From Bacteroidales bacterium (lineage in GTDB: Bacteria; Bacteroidota; Bacteroidia; Bacteroidales; Marinilabiliaceae): a stretch of 64,000 bases of DNA. Below the pieces are notes generated by a model. The model made no database searches and had not been told where the DNA came from. It worked only from the letters and a program-made list of their open reading frames with translations. The stretch lies in assembly GCA_024401395.1 (NCBI GenBank), contig JAKSLD010000020.1:1-64000 (forward strand), read 5' to 3'. Of this stretch, positions 8,441 to 18,000 are shown in pieces; position 1 is the first letter of the stretch; each line of letters begins with the position of its first letter. The translations under genes and the position numbers were made by a program.

Positions 8441-8963
8441 ATGAAAACAATTCAAAATCTATATCGTCGCGACACCACTCGCGTCTCATGGCACTCATAT
8501 AATGGTGGGCTATACTTCGTCACCATCTGCACAAAAAACAAAATCCACTATTTCGGACACATAGGTTACAACCCAAATCTAGGTAATAATCAAATGTCCC
8601 TCTCCCCATTAGGCCAATATATGACCAACACCATAATACAAACAAATACTATACGAGAAAAACAAGGCATATCCATCCCATTATTCACCGTCATGCCCAA
8701 CCATATACATCTTCTAGTTCAAATATCATCCGATGCTGACACATCTATACCCAACCACTTTGGCACCCAATCAAACCAACCTCGCATCAACCATTAGAGG
8801 AATAAAATCCACCGTCACTTCCCACGCAAAGAAATTCAACCTCCCCTTCGCCTGGCAACCCAACTACCACGAACACATCATCCGAGACCAAACCGAACTA
8901 AACCTCATCTCAACCTACATCGAAAGCAACATAGCCAACTGGAACACCGACTGCTACCACTAA
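8441..8963 (+). pseudogene. REP-associated tyrosine transposase (RAYT, IS200-like Y1 family), frameshifted
   Basis: Two overlapping frames together make a full RAYT. The first (8441-8797) carries the N-terminal strand WHSYNGGLYFVTICT and the HUH motif in MPNHIHLLVQ. The second (open across 8733-8963) carries the C-terminal helix region (IRGIKSTVTSHAKK) and the family's typical ending NYHEHIIRDQTELNLISTYIESN. The switch of frame between about 8735 and 8797 breaks the protein, so it is probably inactive unless the break is a sequencing error. Identical REP-like palindromes flank it on both sides, the expected partners of a RAYT. Base use is C-rich and unlike neighbouring genes. Confidence 0.85.
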
Positions 8964-8990
8964 CACACCTCTCCACCAATACCAACCAAC

Positions 8991-9028
8991 ACCCCACCGC
9001 TGTAGAGCCGCCATGCTGGCGGCTACCC
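8991..9028. repeat. REP-like palindromic element, copy 2
   Basis: A perfect 38-bp direct copy of 8315-8352, with the same GTAG head and GCCGCC/GGCGGC hairpin. It lies 27 bases after the transposase remnant. The two copies in the same orientation bracket the transposase, giving a mobile cassette-like layout of about 0.7 kb. Confidence 0.8.
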
Positions 9029-9358
9029 AACGTTAGCTAACAGAACCGATCTACTCCTCTCAAACTCCTGAGATATCCCACTCAACCTCCTTGCTTTCTA
9101 AAACATGGATTGTAATCAAATTGCCCGCATTTACTAACAATTATTGATAATATACGCCAGGTTGCTATCATGTTATTAGCATTATCAATTATACACTAAC
9201 AATCTATAGTTAATAAGTGTAAATACACTTATGATTTGTCATTATCAATTTGTAATTACCTCTATCGTTATTCTTTCAAAATAATAGATTTTTCAGCCTT
9301 TCGGCAATAATCTATAGTTAATCATTATGAATTTACTTGCGGATTGAAATCAAATATC
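9029..9358. other. AT-rich intergenic region with short direct and inverted repeats
   Basis: No gene is seen. The stretch contains AATCTATAGTTAAT twice in direct orientation (9201-9214 and 9309-9322), ATTATCAATT at two places, and a palindrome AAGTGTAAATACACTT (9215-9230; 6-bp arms, 4-base spacer). These lie upstream of the promoter of the isochorismatase-family gene and could be regulator-binding sites. Confidence 0.45.
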
Positions 9359-9366
9359 TACATTTG
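9359..9366 (+). promoter_or_regulatory. Bacteroidetes-type -7 box for the isochorismatase-family gene
   Basis: TACATTTG fits the TAnnTTTG consensus. A TTG lies about 22 bases upstream as a weak -33 element. The predicted start of transcription near 9373 would give a leader of about 85 bases before ATG 9459. Confidence 0.5.
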
Positions 9367-9458
9367 CATCGTAATCGAAAGAGAAACACACCAATTCGGT
9401 TACAAATTAGAAACAAGACCTGATAGCGGTATTACTATCAAAACAAAACAATTTGAAC

Positions 9459-10100
9459 ATGAAAAAGTTTATTTTCGTAATGGCAATGGTTCTTTCTTCA
9501 GTGATGACCTTTGCTCAATCAAAGACAAAGACTGCAGAGACAGCGATTATCATCATCGATATGCAGAACGACTTTGTTGACCCTAAGGGTACTTTGTGTG
9601 TAGCTGGTGCTAAGGCTACTATTCCAGCAATCGACGACTTGGCTAAGTATGGCCGCTCTAAGGGATGGCAGGTTGTTCACATCGTTCGCGAGCACAGACC
9701 TAATGGTCTCGATGTTGATGAACCACGCGTACCTTTGTTCACAGATGGCAAGGCTGGTTACTGTGTTCCAGGTACATGGGGATGCGAAATCGTTCCTGGC
9801 ATATCTGTAGAACCAGAGGACATGAGGGTAGTAAAATTCCGTAACTCCGCTTTCTTCCAGACTCAGCTCGACTTGATCCTCCGCCGTATGGGTGTCAAGA
9901 GAGTCATATTGGCTGGTACTCAGTATCCTAACTGTGTACGTGGTACTGCTAACGATGCAATGTCTCTCAACTATGAGACTATTTGCTGCCTTGACGCTTG
10001 CTCTGCTAAGACTCCTGAGGTTGCCGAGGCTAACATTTTCGATATGAGAAACATGGGCATCAAGTGTATCTCTCTCGACGAAATCAAGGCTAAATATTAA
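9459..10100 (+). CDS. Secreted isochorismatase-like cysteine hydrolase (nicotinamidase-like)
   Basis: 213 residues from ATG 9459; a TTG two codons upstream is possible but less likely. Residues 1-20 are a signal peptide (ending TFAQ). The cysteine-hydrolase triad is clear: Asp34 in IIDMQNDF, Lys126 in VVKFRNSAF and Cys159 in GTQYPNCVRG. Family members hydrolyse nicotinamide, isochorismate or related amides. Which substrate applies is uncertain because the metal-binding histidines of true nicotinamidase are not obvious. Export is unusual for the nicotinamidase group. A porin gene follows after a terminator, which could supply small substrates to the periplasm. Confidence 0.8.
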   Translation: MKKFIFVMAMVLSSVMTFAQSKTKTAETAIIIIDMQNDFVDPKGTLCVAGAKATIPAIDDLAKYGRSKGWQVVHIVREHRPNGLDVDEPRVPLFTDGKAGYCVPGTWGCEIVPGISVEPEDMRVVKFRNSAFFQTQLDLILRRMGVKRVILAGTQYPNCVRGTANDAMSLNYETICCLDACSAKTPEVAEANIFDMRNMGIKCISLDEIKAKY

Positions 10101-10136
10101 GCCAACCGGAAGGTGTAGCGATTAGATACTTTAACA

Positions 10137-10185
10137 AGGACCAGAACAGCAAACTTGAATATTGATTGTTTCTGGTCTTTTTCGT
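10137..10185 (+). terminator. Terminator after the isochorismatase-family gene
   Basis: GGACCAGAA (10138-10146) pairs with TTCTGGTC (10170-10177), followed by a T-run. The loop is about 23 bases, rather long for an intrinsic terminator. Confidence 0.65.
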
Positions 10186-10208
10186 TTCACTCATTATTTT
10201 GAAAATAT

Positions 10209-11354
10209 ATGAAACTAAGAATAACGCTCCTGACAACTCTTCTCATAATGTCAGCATGCCTGGCTATGGGCCAGATAAAAATAGCAACGGAATCTGGCGA
10301 TTTGAATATTACATTCAAGGCTAGAACTCATTTCGATGCCGGTGTTTATGGTGGCGATCTCGGAAAAAGTAATGACCATGCAACTAATGTAGTTAGAATG
10401 AACGACACAAGAATTGGCTTCATTGCTAATTATGGCGAGGCATGGAGCTCAAAGGTCGAGGTGAAGTTCACTGGTTCGTCTACTACATTTACAGATTTGT
10501 ACTTTGGCTATAAGGCTTCTGACAAGTCAAGCCTGCAACTGGGTAACTTCTGGATGCCTTTCGGCTACGAGACTCTAGGCCCTGCTTATCGCTTCATCCA
10601 GAATTCATCTATCGATAAGGCTGTCGACGGAATATCAAGAAAACTGGGTTTGGCCTATAATTACAATTCTGACCCTCTGAAAATCACTGTTGGTATTTTC
10701 TCCGACGGAAATGTCAATAACATTTCTACAAACCAGGGTTATAACATTGCAGCTAAGGTGATTGCTCGCCCTATTCTCAACGACAAGCAGGTGCTCCACT
10801 TTGGTGTGGCTCCTTTATTTACCCACACTCCTAATACAGCAACTTTCAATACCTACTCTCTGACCCAAAGCAATAGCATGGTGCTGATGGGTAAGTCTTT
10901 TACCGGCGATGAGCAGTATAGTATTTTCCGCGCCGAGGCTGAGGCTATATTCATTTCTGGTAAGCTGTACGCCGAGTGTAGGTATCAGCATGCCCATATT
11001 AACACGCCTGGCGACGAGAATTCTGAAGTTGGTGGCTTCTATGTCCAAGGTGGCTTCTTGCTCATCGGCGATCAACAGAACTATAGCAAGGCTAATGGCT
11101 ACGCTACAAATGTATCTGCTAAAAACCTCGAGTTGTGCGCACGCTTTGGCCATGCAGCTTACGACCAGGGTAAAGATTGGCAGACAACAGAAAACGATAT
11201 TACCATCGGTCTGAACTATGGTATCAACAAGTATCTTCTTGCCCGACTGAACTATACTCACGGCCAATCTCACGCCAAAGACGAGATAATAGACAAGGCT
11301 CTTGAAAACCATAATTACAACGCTGTAGAAGCACGACTACAGTTCGTTTTCTAA
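10209..11354 (+). CDS. Outer-membrane porin, phosphate-selective porin O/P-like
   Basis: A 381-residue beta-barrel protein with a signal peptide (residues 1-21, ending AMGQ). The N-terminal barrel strands include LNITFKARTHFDAGVY and RMNDTRIGFIANYG. The segment LQLGNFWMPFGYETLG matches the conserved loop/strand of the O/P porin family. It ends with a C-terminal phenylalanine (LQFVF), typical of BAM substrates. It probably forms a passive channel in the outer membrane; ion selectivity cannot be read from sequence. It is flanked by terminators on both sides, so it is a single-gene unit. Confidence 0.8.
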   Translation: MKLRITLLTTLLIMSACLAMGQIKIATESGDLNITFKARTHFDAGVYGGDLGKSNDHATNVVRMNDTRIGFIANYGEAWSSKVEVKFTGSSTTFTDLYFGYKASDKSSLQLGNFWMPFGYETLGPAYRFIQNSSIDKAVDGISRKLGLAYNYNSDPLKITVGIFSDGNVNNISTNQGYNIAAKVIARPILNDKQVLHFGVAPLFTHTPNTATFNTYSLTQSNSMVLMGKSFTGDEQYSIFRAEAEAIFISGKLYAECRYQHAHINTPGDENSEVGGFYVQGGFLLIGDQQNYSKANGYATNVSAKNLELCARFGHAAYDQGKDWQTTENDITIGLNYGINKYLLARLNYTHGQSHAKDEIIDKALENHNYNAVEARLQFVF

Positions 11355-11393
11355 AATTCTCTCCAACCGTTATACTTTTTGAATTTTCAAAAA

Positions 11394-11428
11394 CAGGCTG
11401 AATCTCCCCAACAGAGGTTCAGCCTTTT
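11394..11428 (+). terminator. Terminator after the porin gene
   Basis: AGGCTGAA (11395-11402) pairs with TTCAGCCT (11418-11425), followed by TTTT. It lies 40 bases after the porin stop. Confidence 0.8.
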
Positions 11429-11482
11429 CATTTTCTCTACGTCACTTCCACAAAAAAACAATCATAACCCACACGTCCAACA

Positions 11483-11511
11483 AAAAAGCCAGCCCCAAAC
11501 AGGACTGGCAT
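11483..11511 (-). terminator. Terminator of the leuCD transcript
   Basis: On the minus strand, GCCAGTCC and GGCTGGC pair around a short loop and are followed by TTTTTTG. It lies 25-50 bases after the leuD stop. Confidence 0.8.
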
Positions 11512-11535
11512 CTTAATTTCTATATCAACTAAGGA

Positions 11536-12138
11536 TTAATACTTAGCAGCTGTCTTCTCGTAAGCCTCTGTCTTATCCTTAACTGTCAACAAATAGTCAA
11601 TATCATCAAGACCATTCATCAAACAGTGCTTCTTGTAACCGTTAATCTCAAAGTGCTCTGTCTTCCCTGTAGCTGTATTTGTAACAGTCTGGTTTGGAAG
11701 ATCAACAACAACTTCCATCTTTGGATTAGCCTTGATAGAAGCAAAAAGCTCGCTGAGGAACTGCTCAGATACAACTACTGGCAATACGAAGTTGTTCAAC
11801 TCATTATTCTTGTGAATATCAGCAAAGAAGCTAGAGATAACAACACGGAAACCATAACCAGCAATAGCCCAGGCAGCATGCTCACGGCTGGAACCTGAAC
11901 CGAAGTTCTTACCAGCTACCAAAATCTCACCACCGTATGTAGGGTCATTCAATACAAATGATGTATTCAACGAACCGTCTGGATTGTATCTCCAATCACG
12001 GAAGAGATTGTCACCAAAGAACTTCTCCTCCTTTGTAGTAGCCTTCAAGAAACGTGCAGGAATAATCTGGTCTGTATCAACGTTCTCAAGAGGAAGAGGC
12101 ACACATGTGCTCTTTATGATATCAAATTTCTGTTTCAT
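11536..12138 (-). CDS. leuD: 3-isopropylmalate dehydratase, small subunit
   Basis: A 200-residue protein of the usual LeuD length. It shows PLPLENVDTDQIIPARFLK near the N-terminus and GKNFGSGSSREHAAWAI, the conserved swivel-domain motif that contacts the substrate. With LeuC it isomerises 2-isopropylmalate to 3-isopropylmalate in leucine synthesis. It lies 17 bases after leuC and is co-transcribed. No leuA or leuB is in the window. Confidence 0.95.
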   Translation of the reverse strand: MKQKFDIIKSTCVPLPLENVDTDQIIPARFLKATTKEEKFFGDNLFRDWRYNPDGSLNTSFVLNDPTYGGEILVAGKNFGSGSSREHAAWAIAGYGFRVVISSFFADIHKNNELNNFVLPVVVSEQFLSELFASIKANPKMEVVVDLPNQTVTNTATGKTEHFEINGYKKHCLMNGLDDIDYLLTVKDKTEAYEKTAAKY

Positions 12139-12155
12139 CTTTTCTTTCTTTAAGG

Positions 12156-13550
12156 TTAGAGAAGTTCACGTGGATCAGTAATAACTCCTGTTACTGCAGC
12201 AGCTGCTGCTACAAGTGGAGAACACAAAAGTGTACGAGCTCCAGGACCCTGACGACCCTCGAAGTTACGGTTACTTGTAGATACCGAATACTTGCCTGCA
12301 GGAACCTTATCGTCGTTCATCGCCAAACATGCTGAACAGCCTGGCTGACGGATAGCAAAACCTGCTGCCTCCAACTCCTTGTCCAAGCCTTCTTTCTTTA
12401 TCTGGTCAAGTACCAACCAAGAACCAGGAACCAACCATGCTACTACATTGTCTGCCTTCTTCTTGCCCTTAACCAATGATGCGAATGCACGGAAGTCTTC
12501 AATACGGCCGTTTGTACAAGCACCAAGGAATACATAGTCAATCTTCTTGCCGAGCAACTTCTCACCTGGCTTGAAGCCCATATAGTCGAGTGACTTAAGG
12601 TATGAAGCCTGACCTGCAGCATCAACTGTATCAAGAGTAGGAATATTGTCATCAATAGATATACCCATACCTGGGTTCGTACCGTATGTAATCATTGGAC
12701 GGATGTCTGCCGCATCATAAACAAGCTCCTTGTCAAATACAGCATCATCATCACTCTTCAATGTCTTCCAGTATGCTACAGCCTTATCCCAAGCCTCGCC
12801 CTTAGGAGCGTACTCTCTGCCCTTCAAATACTCAAATGTCGTCTCATCTGGAGCAATCATACCACCACGGGCACCCATCTCAATAGAGAGGTTACAAAGT
12901 GTAAGACGACCTTCCATAGTGAGGTTCTTAACTGCTGAACCTGCATACTCTACGAAATATCCAGTAGCACCAGATGTCGAAATCTTAGACATCAAGTAAA
13001 GCGCAACATCCTTTGCTGTAACACCCTTTGCGAGTGTGCCCTCTACGCGGATGCGCATTGATTTTGGCTTCTGTTGAAGAATACATTCTGAAGCCATTAC
13101 CATCTCTACCTCAGAAGTACCTATACCGAATGCTACAGCACCCATGGCACCATGTGTAGATGTATGTGAGTCACCACAGACAATCGTCATGCCTGGAAGT
13201 GTCAACGCCTTCTCAGGACCAACAACGTGGATAATACCATTGTTCTTGTCAAACATGCCGAAGTGGTTAAGACCAAACTCCTTAGCATTTCTGGCTAGCG
13301 CATCTACCTGTGTCTTTGATACAGGATCCTCAATAGGCTTGTCCTGATCATGTGTAGGCGTGTTGTGGTCAGGCATACAGTAAATCTTCTCTGGACGGAA
13401 GCACTTCAGATTACGTGCTCGCAATCCATCAAACGCCTGTGGAGATGTCACCTCATGCGCATATAGACGGTCAATGTACAACTGCGTAGGACCGTCAGGG
13501 ACAATAGAGACTACGTGTGAGTCCCAGATCTTGTCAAAAAGTGTATTCAT
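12156..13550 (-). CDS. leuC: 3-isopropylmalate dehydratase, large subunit
   Basis: A 464-residue aconitase-family protein carrying the 4Fe-4S cluster. The cluster cysteines are in FLGACTNGR and the GCSACLAMN pair, and [10 protein letters not shown] and PDHNTPT are the conserved active-site motifs. It forms the LeuCD heterodimer with the gene directly downstream. Upstream is a -7 box at 13589-13596 and the terminator of the large chemosensory transcript, so leuCD is an independent unit. Length and motifs are fully typical. Confidence 0.95.
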   Translation of the reverse strand: MNTLFDKIWDSHVVSIVPDGPTQLYIDRLYAHEVTSPQAFDGLRARNLKCFRPEKIYCMPDHNTPTHDQDKPIEDPVSKTQVDALARNAKEFGLNHFGMFDKNNGIIHVVGPEKALTLPGMTIVCGDSHTSTHGAMGAVAFGIGTSEVEMVMASECILQQKPKSMRIRVEGTLAKGVTAKDVALYLMSKISTSGATGYFVEYAGSAVKNLTMEGRLTLCNLSIEMGARGGMIAPDETTFEYLKGREYAPKGEAWDKAVAYWKTLKSDDDAVFDKELVYDAADIRPMITYGTNPGMGISIDDNIPTLDTVDAAGQASYLKSLDYMGFKPGEKLLGKKIDYVFLGACTNGRIEDFRAFASLVKGKKKADNVVAWLVPGSWLVLDQIKKEGLDKELEAAGFAIRQPGCSACLAMNDDKVPAGKYSVSTSNRNFEGRQGPGARTLLCSPLVAAAAAVTGVITDPRELL

Positions 13551-13588
13551 GTGCTGTATGAATTTGTATCGTTCCTAATTAATTGATG

Positions 13589-13596
13589 CAAAGTTA
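13589..13596 (-). promoter_or_regulatory. -7 box of leuCD
   Basis: On the minus strand the sequence is TAACTTTG, an exact match to TAnnTTTG, 39 bases upstream of the leuC start. A -33 TTTG is not clear in the T-rich stretch upstream, which doubles as the terminator tail of the preceding transcript. Confidence 0.5.
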
Positions 13597-13610
13597 CAAA
13601 CAAAAACGAA

Positions 13611-13653
13611 AAAAGCCTCACTTTGCTCATTGTTTGAAAGCAAAGCGAGACCT
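13611..13653 (-). terminator. Terminator of the 23-kb chemosensory transcript
   Basis: On the minus strand GTCTCGCTTTGCT (13639-13651) pairs with AGCAAAGTGAGGC (13615-13627) across an 11-base loop, with two mismatches, and is followed by TTTTTTCG. It is one of the strongest terminators in the window and lies just after the last gene of the long minus-strand run. Confidence 0.88.
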
Positions 13654-13696
13654 TTTACGTATAATTCTTACTCAATAAAGAGTATTCTTATCACAA

Positions 13697-14116
13697 TTAG
13701 AATTGCTCAACAAGTGAAAGCACAGCTCTTGCGCAAGCCTCAGATGCCCCTGGTGTGGTAATCTTCAACTTGTATGGACCAGTCTTTGTAATCTTAACCT
13801 GGAAACCTGTATAAACCTTGCCAGCATTCTCATTCGATGTAAGCGTTGTAGCTCCATCAAGAACCTCAATCTTTACATTCTCGCCGTTCGAAGCACCATT
13901 AGCAATATTGAACTGATACTTTGTCTGTGCCTGCAAAACTACTGTGAACGAAACACCATCAGCAGCACCAGCAGCCAACTTAATATCAAAATCCTTCATA
14001 TACTGATTGCTTCCCATAGCAGCAAGGGCCTTCTTCATCAACTCATCACCACACTGTGCAGATGCAGCGTATGAGAAGCCCAAAACAGCAACAAGCATTA
14101 ATAAAAACTTCTTCAT
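13697..14116 (-). CDS. Secreted protein of unknown function
   Basis: A 139-residue protein with a signal peptide (residues 1-20, ending AASA). The mature part is small, with a Cys at each end (QCGDELMKK and EACARAVLSL) that could form a disulphide. Its middle looks like a beta-sandwich (KYQFNIANG, VKIEVLDGATTLTSNE, FQVKITKTGPYKLKI), as in extracytoplasmic sensor or adhesion modules. No family is recognised. It is the last gene of the chemosensory/Sia/ABC run, 30 bases after the lipoprotein gene, so it may be the periplasmic end of that pathway. Confidence 0.6.
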   Translation of the reverse strand: MKKFLLMLVAVLGFSYAASAQCGDELMKKALAAMGSNQYMKDFDIKLAAGAADGVSFTVVLQAQTKYQFNIANGASNGENVKIEVLDGATTLTSNENAGKVYTGFQVKITKTGPYKLKITTPGASEACARAVLSLVEQF

Positions 14117-14146
14117 ATTCTATCTCCTTTCGTATTGGGGAATTAA

Positions 14147-15067
14147 TTACTCAATTACAAACTGACGAGCCTCACGAACAGCTGAAATAATGTTGTTGAT
14201 CGCTGTAGCCTTGTCAGGTGTGAACTCATAGTGAGGAATATCATTCTGTTCTGTTACCAACATACCGTCAACCTCCTTAACTATAGGAGCTCCAACCTCA
14301 TACATGATACGAACATTGTCATAAGCCTCTTTGATACCCTTGATCTTATCGCTAAGTGCCTGGAAGTTCTTGTCAGACTTAGCATAGTTATCCAAAACTA
14401 CGAGAAGAATGTCAACAACTGATTTCTGCTCAGCAAGACGGTTTGTCAAATTCTCATCATTTGTCTGCTCTACAACATCACATGTGATATTGATACCCTC
14501 AAGCCATGCTCCTGCAACAATAGCTGTAGATGTATTGGCTCTTCTCTGGTCACGAAGGTAACGGTCCATTTTGTTGAAACTTGTTACAGACAACTGCTTG
14601 AGAGAATCAAGGTTTGTCGAGTTTGTAGCAAGTCTCTTCAAGGTTGTAAAATCAAGGAACTGACCTACATTGATACCGTCTGCCAACTCTTTAACAGCCA
14701 AAAGATATTGAATAACTACACTGTTCTTGTTAAATGTGTTGATGTAACCCAAATCTGCACTATACACACCCAAGTTGAGTGCTCTCTTGAAACTTGAGTT
14801 ATAGTTCTTCATATTGTCAGAAGGATTCATTACCTTCTCAGAGAAGCCTACACCCGAATTCTTGATTGAATTAGCCATCTCAACAGGTGAAGAGATGTTC
14901 TCAATCATATCATTCACTACATTCTCAGACAACTGAAGCGAAGCATTTGCTACACTATCAGGAATCTCATCGAGATTATCTGCATTATTAGAGCTACAAC
15001 TAGAGCAGCTAGTAAAGAAATTTACACCTGCCAACAATGCAAGTCCAAATACAATCTTCTTAATCAT
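14147..15067 (-). CDS. Lipoprotein of unknown function
   Basis: A 306-residue protein with a lipobox (FFTSC, attachment Cys21) followed by a Ser/Cys/Asn-rich linker. The mature part is mostly helical, with no recognised family. A stretch resembling a repeat of long helices (VNDMIENISSPVEMANSIK..., LADGINVGQFLDFTTLKRL) suggests a helical bundle. It is encoded 18 bases after the ABC transporter gene, so the two may work together at the cell envelope. Confidence 0.6.
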   Translation of the reverse strand: MIKKIVFGLALLAGVNFFTSCSSCSSNNADNLDEIPDSVANASLQLSENVVNDMIENISSPVEMANSIKNSGVGFSEKVMNPSDNMKNYNSSFKRALNLGVYSADLGYINTFNKNSVVIQYLLAVKELADGINVGQFLDFTTLKRLATNSTNLDSLKQLSVTSFNKMDRYLRDQRRANTSTAIVAGAWLEGINITCDVVEQTNDENLTNRLAEQKSVVDILLVVLDNYAKSDKNFQALSDKIKGIKEAYDNVRIMYEVGAPIVKEVDGMLVTEQNDIPHYEFTPDKATAINNIISAVREARQFVIE

Positions 15068-15085
15068 ATTAACTTTCTTATTATA

Positions 15086-18000
15086 TTATTCAGCTTTTTT
15101 CTTCTTAAGTGATGGCATCTTTGGTAGACTGATCTTTGGCAATTTTATCTTGGCAAACAAATTCTTGATCTTGTCAAGTTGCTTCTTGAATGCCACAGAA
15201 CCAAAGTAATCAGCGATACGCCTTGTCACATCGTAGTACAATACCGCATATAGGAAGGCTGTTATAACCCATATCGCTACAATATTGAACCATAATGTAT
15301 CCCAAAATGTACCTGCAAAATACTTAACAGGAGCCAGGAAGTGTGTACGGAACGAAAGTATTCCTTCAGGTTCTGGCATCTGATAAATCGGATCAGGTAT
15401 TTGGATCAACTTATCACCATCTCTTAAGATCTTGTTCTTATCAAATGTCTTACGTACAATATCAACTAACGTTTCATTATAGTACTCATCTTTTAACTGT
15501 TTAAACCTAGCGGCCCTCTTCGAATCACTCTCTATGTACGTCATAATTGACTCTTTCTTATTGTTTGAGACTGCAAACAGCTCATTATAAGTCTGCGTCA
15601 ATTGGTTGATATATTCTTGCGCGTAATTGTATGTCGACACATTAAATGAATCAGCAACAATCATGCCAATATATGGGAAATCAATCTCTGGATTTCTCTT
15701 CATCTCTTTGGAAAGCTCATTCTTGAGTAATGCCAAATCCATAACATACGACTCATTCTTCTTCAATGAGTCAATTGTCAAATTCTTGTCATACAGCTTC
15801 TTGCAACGATCAAGAGCATTGGTCAACTCTGGCAGATAGTAGATTGTCTTAAAGTCTGCCTTACTGATGCCCATCTCACACTCAAAGAAATTTTTCTGAT
15901 AGAGATTGTGCTTATACTGATGAACTATAAGTCCCTCATATGCATATCGAGCAGGTATAACCTCTGCCAACAAAGGAACTTTATCGACCGAAGTAATAAT
16001 CTTGTTCAACTTGTCAAACGTGAACATAGCTCCACCAAGTACCATCTGCGGAATCATGATCAATGGAATCATAATATATATGGTACCAATAGAGTTAAAT
16101 GTCGACGATATAATTAATCCAAGAATATTTGAACTGACAGAGACAGAGAACAACATGAGGAAGAACTCAATATTCATTCCGTTTAACCCTATCACTGCAT
16201 TACCTACAACCAAGAAGAGCAGCATCTGAATAGCAGACAATCCCATCAAAATCAAAATCTTGGACATCAAGTATGCAGACCTGGAAAGGTTGAGGAACTG
16301 CTCTCTCTTCAAAATCTTCGCATCTTTAAATATCTCTTCTGCCGACACAATCAAGCCAAAAAAGATGGACACGATAATTGCCATGAAGACGTAAATAGGT
16401 ATGTTCTCATTCTCTCGGAACACATATACGTCTGAATCTGGATCAACAATATATCTTACAAGGAACGCTAACACAAAACCCAATACCGGTGCCTCAAGTA
16501 TATTGAGCACAGTGTACTGTGTGTTACTGATTTTTGCCCAGAAGTCGCGGGTAGTATAGATCCAGAACTGCTTGAACCAACTTGGAATATTCAACGAACG
16601 TGGAGGAGCTGTCTTGACAGTCTCTACTGTTGGTATGGTAATATTCTGCTTGTATTTCTCATGCCAAGCATCTGGCTTTACTCTTCGCTCATTCTTGTAG
16701 TTACCATACTCATCCTTTACATTATCTTCGAGAATATCGAATACCAACTCTGGATTCAAATTGCCACAACTTGGACATTCTCCATTCTCTGCATCCTTCT
16801 GCTCATCCTGACGCTTGAAGTACGAAATCGACTCTATAGGCGTACCATAATATACTGGGTAACCACCCGTGTCAAGAATGAACATCTTATCGAACATCTT
16901 ATAGATATCCGATGATGGCTGGTGAATAACTACAAATATCAACTTACCCTTAAGCGACAACTCGCGCAAAAGGTTCATTACATTTTCTGAGTCACGAGAT
17001 GACAAACCTGATGTAGGCTCATCCACAAACAAAACGCCTGGCTCTCTGATCAACTCAAGCGCAATGTTAAGACGCTTACGTTGACCACCAGAAATCATCT
17101 TGTTCAAAGGTGTACCTACCGGCAAGTTCCTCCTTTCATACAATCCAAGGTCTGTCAAGGTCTTGCATACCATTGCATCAATCTCAGCTTCACTCTTGTC
17201 CTTGAAACACAGCTTGGCGTTGTAATACAAATTCTGGTATACCGTCAACTCCTCTATCAAAAGGTCATCCTGAGGAATCAAACCAATAACACCCTCAAGC
17301 TGATCTGATTGCGTATGAAGGTTCAATCCATTAATGAGAACCTCTCCCTCTGATGGCTTCTCGTTGCCACAGAGCACATTGAGCAAAGTAGTCTTACCTG
17401 CACCCGACGCACCCATAATGCCTATCAGGTGTCCTTGCTCCTCTGCTATATTTATGTTCCTCAAACCAATACCACCGGTCTTGAACTTAAAGCCCATATT
17501 CTTGACCTCAAATGATAGTGGCTGAGATGAAATCTCTTCGTTCTTGAATTTTGCCTCCGCCAAGAACCTAGGAATATAGGTACCCGAAGGCAACTTGACA
17601 TAGCTTCGGTTTGGCAATGGGTAAATACGACCTGATGCCAAACGAGTCTTTTCAATGAAAACTGCTGAATTACCAAGATACCTGACGAAGAACATATCTG
17701 CACTAGGCACATTCATGATAATCAACGAACCATCTACTTTGTCCGTGATATGCTTTGCCTTTGTGAGACCATGCGACTCAACATCATTCACTACGAGGAT
17801 ATTGTCAAAGTCCATCTTCGAATAATCCTCGTTGATACTGAATGCGCCTATAAGTTCTTCCTCTTCCTTACTAATATTAAATACCTTAGGGTCGGTAATC
17901 GTGTTGATGATTTCCATACGACCCTCAGTGTACTTCTTGGAAACACTGAGCATCTCGTACAAACGTACGAAAACTACAACTCTCTGTTCCTCAGAAAGTT

